Assembly: GCA_001801465.1 (NCBI GenBank) | Contig: MGXT01000022.1 | Span: 1 to 48,237 of the forward strand | Direction: 5' to 3' | DNA from: Gammaproteobacteria bacterium RIFCSPHIGHO2_12_FULL_35_23 | GTDB lineage: Bacteria > Pseudomonadota > Gammaproteobacteria > UBA12402 | Length of the DNA: 48,237 nucleotides | Part shown: positions 45,660-48,237 of the stretch, piece by piece | Layout of the letters: every line of letters starts with the position of its first letter | Position numbering within the stretch: position 1 is the stretch's first letter | Made by a program: the position numbers and the translations under genes | Notes under the pieces: generated by a model | Database searches by the model: none | The model's input: only the letters and a program-made list of their open reading frames with translations | Told to the model about the DNA's origin: nothing

Positions 45660-46094
45660 ATGAAGTATCGTCTCTTTGCCCTAAGCTTTTTCTGTTCAAT
45701 TTTGCTTACTCTATTTTCTACTGCTAATGCTATACGCTATAAACCCTCCTTAATCAATTATACTGCTATCCATTATATAATGGATAATGAAACTGGTGCC
45801 GCCATCCCTTCTTTGAGCTCCACTGTTGATGTTTATTTAACACCCAATGCTTTAAATACTTCTCTCCCACCAGGTAAAAGTGAATTTACATTTACCACGG
45901 CCGTAACGAATTCCTTAGATCAATCTGAAATTAATTTAACTGCCAAGGATGTGGCAGGTAACGCATTTACCATTGCTACAGCAGTTAATTTTAAAACCTG
46001 GAATTATTGTAGTTATACTTCTAACAACATGGTCACTACTTGTAGAACACGAACTGAAGGTTCTATTTACAATGTTTATGTAACCATAAAATAA
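45660..46094 (+). CDS. Unknown small secreted protein beside the Dot/Icm locus
   Basis: A 144-residue protein with an N-terminal signal peptide (FALSFFCSILLTLFSTANA) and no family I recognise. The mature part is beta-rich, with WNYCSYT and VTTCRTRT holding two cysteines that could pair. Similar to small periplasmic or surface proteins; no lipobox is seen. It has an agagg ribosome binding site and a likely own promoter after the icmX hairpin. It ends about 50 bases from the convergent yicC gene. Function is unknown. Confidence 0.75.
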   Translation: MKYRLFALSFFCSILLTLFSTANAIRYKPSLINYTAIHYIMDNETGAAIPSLSSTVDVYLTPNALNTSLPPGKSEFTFTTAVTNSLDQSEINLTAKDVAGNAFTIATAVNFKTWNYCSYTSNNMVTTCRTRTEGSIYNVYVTIK

Positions 46095-46144
46095 CTTAAC
46101 AGGTGATTAGCAAACGAAACTCTTTTATTTTTTTAAACTCTTAT

Positions 46145-47011
46145 TTATTCAATATTTTGTACTTGCTCGCGTATTTGCTCGATAATAACTTTTAAATCTA
46201 TTGCTAATTGAATACAAGCTTCATGAGTTGATTTTGAACCTAAGGTATTCGCTTCGCGATGCATTTCTTGGGTTAAAAAATCTAATCGTCTACCGATTGT
46301 ATTTGTTTCCTGCTGTAGAATGCGCTTCATCTCTGCCACATGAATCATTAACCTTTCTATTTCTTCACTAATATCAATTTTTTGTGAAAACAACACCATT
46401 TCTTGTGCTAGTCTTTCAGACTCTAACTCAACCTTAGCTTCATTGAATCTTTCTATTAAACGTTGTTTTTGTTGAATTAGAACTTCCGGCATAAAACTAG
46501 CAACTTGATTAATTAGTTTTAATATTTCCTCCAAGCGGGATAAAATAAGCTGTGTCAGTTCAGCCCCCTCTCTTTCACGTGCTAGATTGAGTTTTTGCAA
46601 TGCCTTTTCAAAAATATTTAAAATTGAGTTTTTTAATTCAGCTGTATTATTCTCTTGAACTTGTAGCATCCCTGGCCAGCGCAATACCGCTATAGGATCT
46701 ACCGTGGAAATCATCAGAAAATTCGAAATATCTTCAACTGCTTTATTCAATTGTTGTAACAAAGCATGATTAACCTGCAGCGGAGCGATACTTGCTTCAC
46801 TCGACATATAATTTAATATGATATCTACTTTGCCACGTACCAAATATTTTTTTAATACATTTCTTAATTCAGTTTCTAGCTCCCGTAAAAATTCTGGCAA
46901 TCGAAAATTAATATCCAAAAACCTGCTGTTCACTGAGCGAAGCTCCCAGGTAATAATACCTGCTTGCCCTTGATTTTGCTCCTTAGCAAAAGCTGTCATA
47001 CTTTTAACCAT
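46145..47011 (-). CDS. yicC: YicC/YloC family endoribonuclease
   Basis: RNA-processing protein of the YicC family, 288 residues (E. coli YicC has 287). The N-terminal domain starts MVKSMTAFAKEQNQGQAGII and includes LRSVNSRFLDINFRLPE. The C-terminal DUF1732-like segment includes GRRLDFLTQEMHREANTLGSK. All conserved family blocks are present. It is divergent from rph across 163 bases, the common arrangement in gammaproteobacteria. An aaggcggg ribosome binding site precedes the ATG. Confidence 0.94.
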   Translation of the reverse strand: MVKSMTAFAKEQNQGQAGIITWELRSVNSRFLDINFRLPEFLRELETELRNVLKKYLVRGKVDIILNYMSSEASIAPLQVNHALLQQLNKAVEDISNFLMISTVDPIAVLRWPGMLQVQENNTAELKNSILNIFEKALQKLNLAREREGAELTQLILSRLEEILKLINQVASFMPEVLIQQKQRLIERFNEAKVELESERLAQEMVLFSQKIDISEEIERLMIHVAEMKRILQQETNTIGRRLDFLTQEMHREANTLGSKSTHEACIQLAIDLKVIIEQIREQVQNIE

Positions 47012-47174
47012 TTATCCCGCCTTGATTTTTATACGTTTATCTACTTTGTTTAAAATTTTACTTAATTGATAATTTTCAATGATACGCTCTTATATTGCAA
47101 CTTTTTATTTGACTTCTATTTCAAATAGATTACCTTTTATGCCACCTAATTTATCATAAATTGAAGAAACTAGC

Positions 47175-47888
47175 ATGAGAGCTCATAATCGACTAAATGA
47201 CCAATTACGTAATATTAAAATCAATCGACATTATACCAAACACGCTGAAGGGTCAGTTTTAATTGAATTTGGTGATACCAAAGTTTTATGTAATGCCAGT
47301 ATTGAACGAGCCGTTCCTAAATTTTTAAAAGATAAACACCAAGGCTGGGTAACTGCAGAATATAGTATGCTACCACGTGCTACGCACGAACGTAATTTGC
47401 GTGAAATCACCAAAGGTAGTCTTTCTGGTCGTACCATGGAAATTCAACGTTTAATTGGTAGGTCCTTAAGAGCTGCTGTTGATTTAGCTTTATTAAATGA
47501 GTTTACCATTACCTTAGATTGTGACGTCATTCAAGCTGATGGTGGTACCAGAACTGCTAGTATTACTGGAGCCTGTATCGCCCTATATGATGCAATTCAA
47601 TGGTTAATAACTAACAATAAAATTAAAAGTAACCCTTTTAAACAATTTATCGCTGCTGTTTCAATCGGTATTTATCAACAGCAAGTTTTGTTAGATTTGG
47701 ATTATGTTGAAGATTCTAATGCTGAAACTGATATGAATGTTGTCGTGAATGAAACTGAGGGATTAATTGAAATACAAGGAACAGCTGAAAGCAAGCCCTT
47801 CTCTACCTCTCAATTTAATGAAATGCTAGACTTAGCACAATTAGGAATTAAACAATTAATTCAGTTACAAAAGCAAGTACTCGACTAA
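47175..47888 (+). CDS. rph: Ribonuclease PH
   Basis: Phosphorolytic 3'-5' exoribonuclease that trims tRNA 3' ends. The 237-residue length is normal (E. coli 238). Visible family blocks: [63 protein letters not shown] with the phosphate-binding and metal residues, and [17 protein letters not shown]. It is divergent from yicC. A gaag site lies before the ATG. No strong terminator is seen after it. Confidence 0.96.
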   Translation: MRAHNRLNDQLRNIKINRHYTKHAEGSVLIEFGDTKVLCNASIERAVPKFLKDKHQGWVTAEYSMLPRATHERNLREITKGSLSGRTMEIQRLIGRSLRAAVDLALLNEFTITLDCDVIQADGGTRTASITGACIALYDAIQWLITNNKIKSNPFKQFIAAVSIGIYQQQVLLDLDYVEDSNAETDMNVVVNETEGLIEIQGTAESKPFSTSQFNEMLDLAQLGIKQLIQLQKQVLD

Positions 47889-48189
47889 AAAGCCAAAATC
47901 ATAATCAATTACTTGAATCATAATAATTTTTTAATATAACAAACTCTTAGCCTTTGTTGCACAAATAGGTAATGTTGCAAAGGCGATGTTGTTGTTTTGA
48001 CAGAATTATTTCCTTGTATTGAAATACAGAAATTCAAAAAATACTTAATCTGTGGTACCCAAAAGTAATCTTAATAATATAACTTATTGATTTTATTTAC
48101 TATTCAATTATATAACAACTGGTTGCTTTTTAAAGTTGTCCAAATTATAATCTATTTCTTTAATAATAATTAAATTTGAGATCAAAGCT
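47889..48189. other. 301-base stretch without a gene
   Basis: I see no coding region here. It is AT-rich. A short segment at 47949-47983 holds a 7-bp inverted repeat (gcctttg and caaaggc) around ctttgttgcacaaata. The latter resembles the ends of some IS5-group elements, but no transposase or matching end lies in the window. Confidence 0.4.
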
Positions 48190-48237
48190 ATGCCCGATCA
48201 TCCACAAACTACGCATGAAGTGGGTCCTTCTGTCACC
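48190..48237 (+). CDS. Possible gene start, cut by the window end
   Basis: An ATG at 48190 opens 16 codons (MPDHPQTTHEVGPSV) to the end of the window. The ribosome binding site is weak (gagatcaaag). Too short to assign. It is listed because it is the only plausible start in the last 300 bases. Confidence 0.4.
   Translation, partial: MPDHPQTTHEVGPSVT

Overview
The window is a compact, AT-rich bacterial chromosome segment. Its gene content points to a gammaproteobacterium of the Legionellales (Legionella/Coxiella side). It has a Dot/Icm type IVB secretion locus (dotA-icmV divergent from icmW and a probable icmX), a division and cell-wall (dcw) cluster that starts with mraZ, an asmA-mutY-yggX block, and a divergent yicC/rph pair. 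The species cannot be named from the sequence alone. A host-associated, probably intracellular lifestyle is inferred from the Dot/Icm genes.

Layout, left to right. (1) 2-4468, + strand: two large proteins of unknown function. The first runs off the left edge, since its frame stays open upstream of the first in-window ATG. Both are candidates for secreted effectors. (2) 4580-13246, - strand: dcw genes mraZ, rsmH, ftsL, ftsI, murE, mraY, murD and ftsW, tightly packed. murF is missing from its usual place between murE and mraY, and the cluster stops at ftsW. A four-box MraZ-type operator lies in front of mraZ. (3) 13543-14727, + strand: a Bcr/CflA-type MFS exporter. (4) 14724-21889, - strand: six overlapping genes matching hyfB, C, E, F, G and I of hydrogenase-4/formate hydrogenlyase. 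The large subunit has lost all four NiFe-binding cysteines, while the membrane subunits keep their charged residues and the small subunit keeps its iron-sulfur cysteines. The ferredoxin-like subunits (HyfA, HyfH) and HyfD are absent. This looks like an energy-converting-hydrogenase-related (Ehr) complex, and it is the most intriguing system in the window.

(5) 21993-24489, - strand: an archaeal-type aspartyl-tRNA synthetase, a short-chain dehydrogenase and a small ABM-family monooxygenase. (6) 24641-25372: a CysZ-like membrane protein. (7) 25373-29351: an envelope-sugar module. It holds an ArnT-like lipid A glycosyltransferase, a divergent polyprenyl-phosphate glycosyltransferase, a GtrA-like membrane protein and a ChbG/YdjC-family deacetylase. 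Together they resemble the Francisella FlmK/FlmF2/NaxD route that adds an amino sugar to lipid A. Slightly downstream, after a broken alpha/beta-hydrolase gene, lies a probable Kdo hydroxylase that would act on the lipid A inner core. (8) 31102-33102: a VOC protein, an unrecognised 185-aa protein ending at a clear terminator, and exonuclease III. (9) 33233-36962, + strand: an AsmA-like protein, mutY, yggX and a nucleotidyltransferase-fold protein. (10) 37284-40333: an alpha/beta hydrolase, a DUF4870-like protein, a class I glutamine amidotransferase and a multi-pass membrane protein.

(11) 40337-46094: the Dot/Icm locus. DotA carries an unusual Gly/Ser tandem-repeat tail. An unrecognised secreted protein sits between icmW and the probable icmX, and a further small secreted protein follows. 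(12) 46145-47888: yicC and rph, divergent. The last 48 bases hold the possible start of another gene.

I saw no rRNA, tRNA, CRISPR array or intact insertion sequence. Start sites were moved from the longest open frame where family alignment and a ribosome binding site supported it (mraZ, aspS, the SDR, the deacetylase, the AsmA-like protein, icmW and others).
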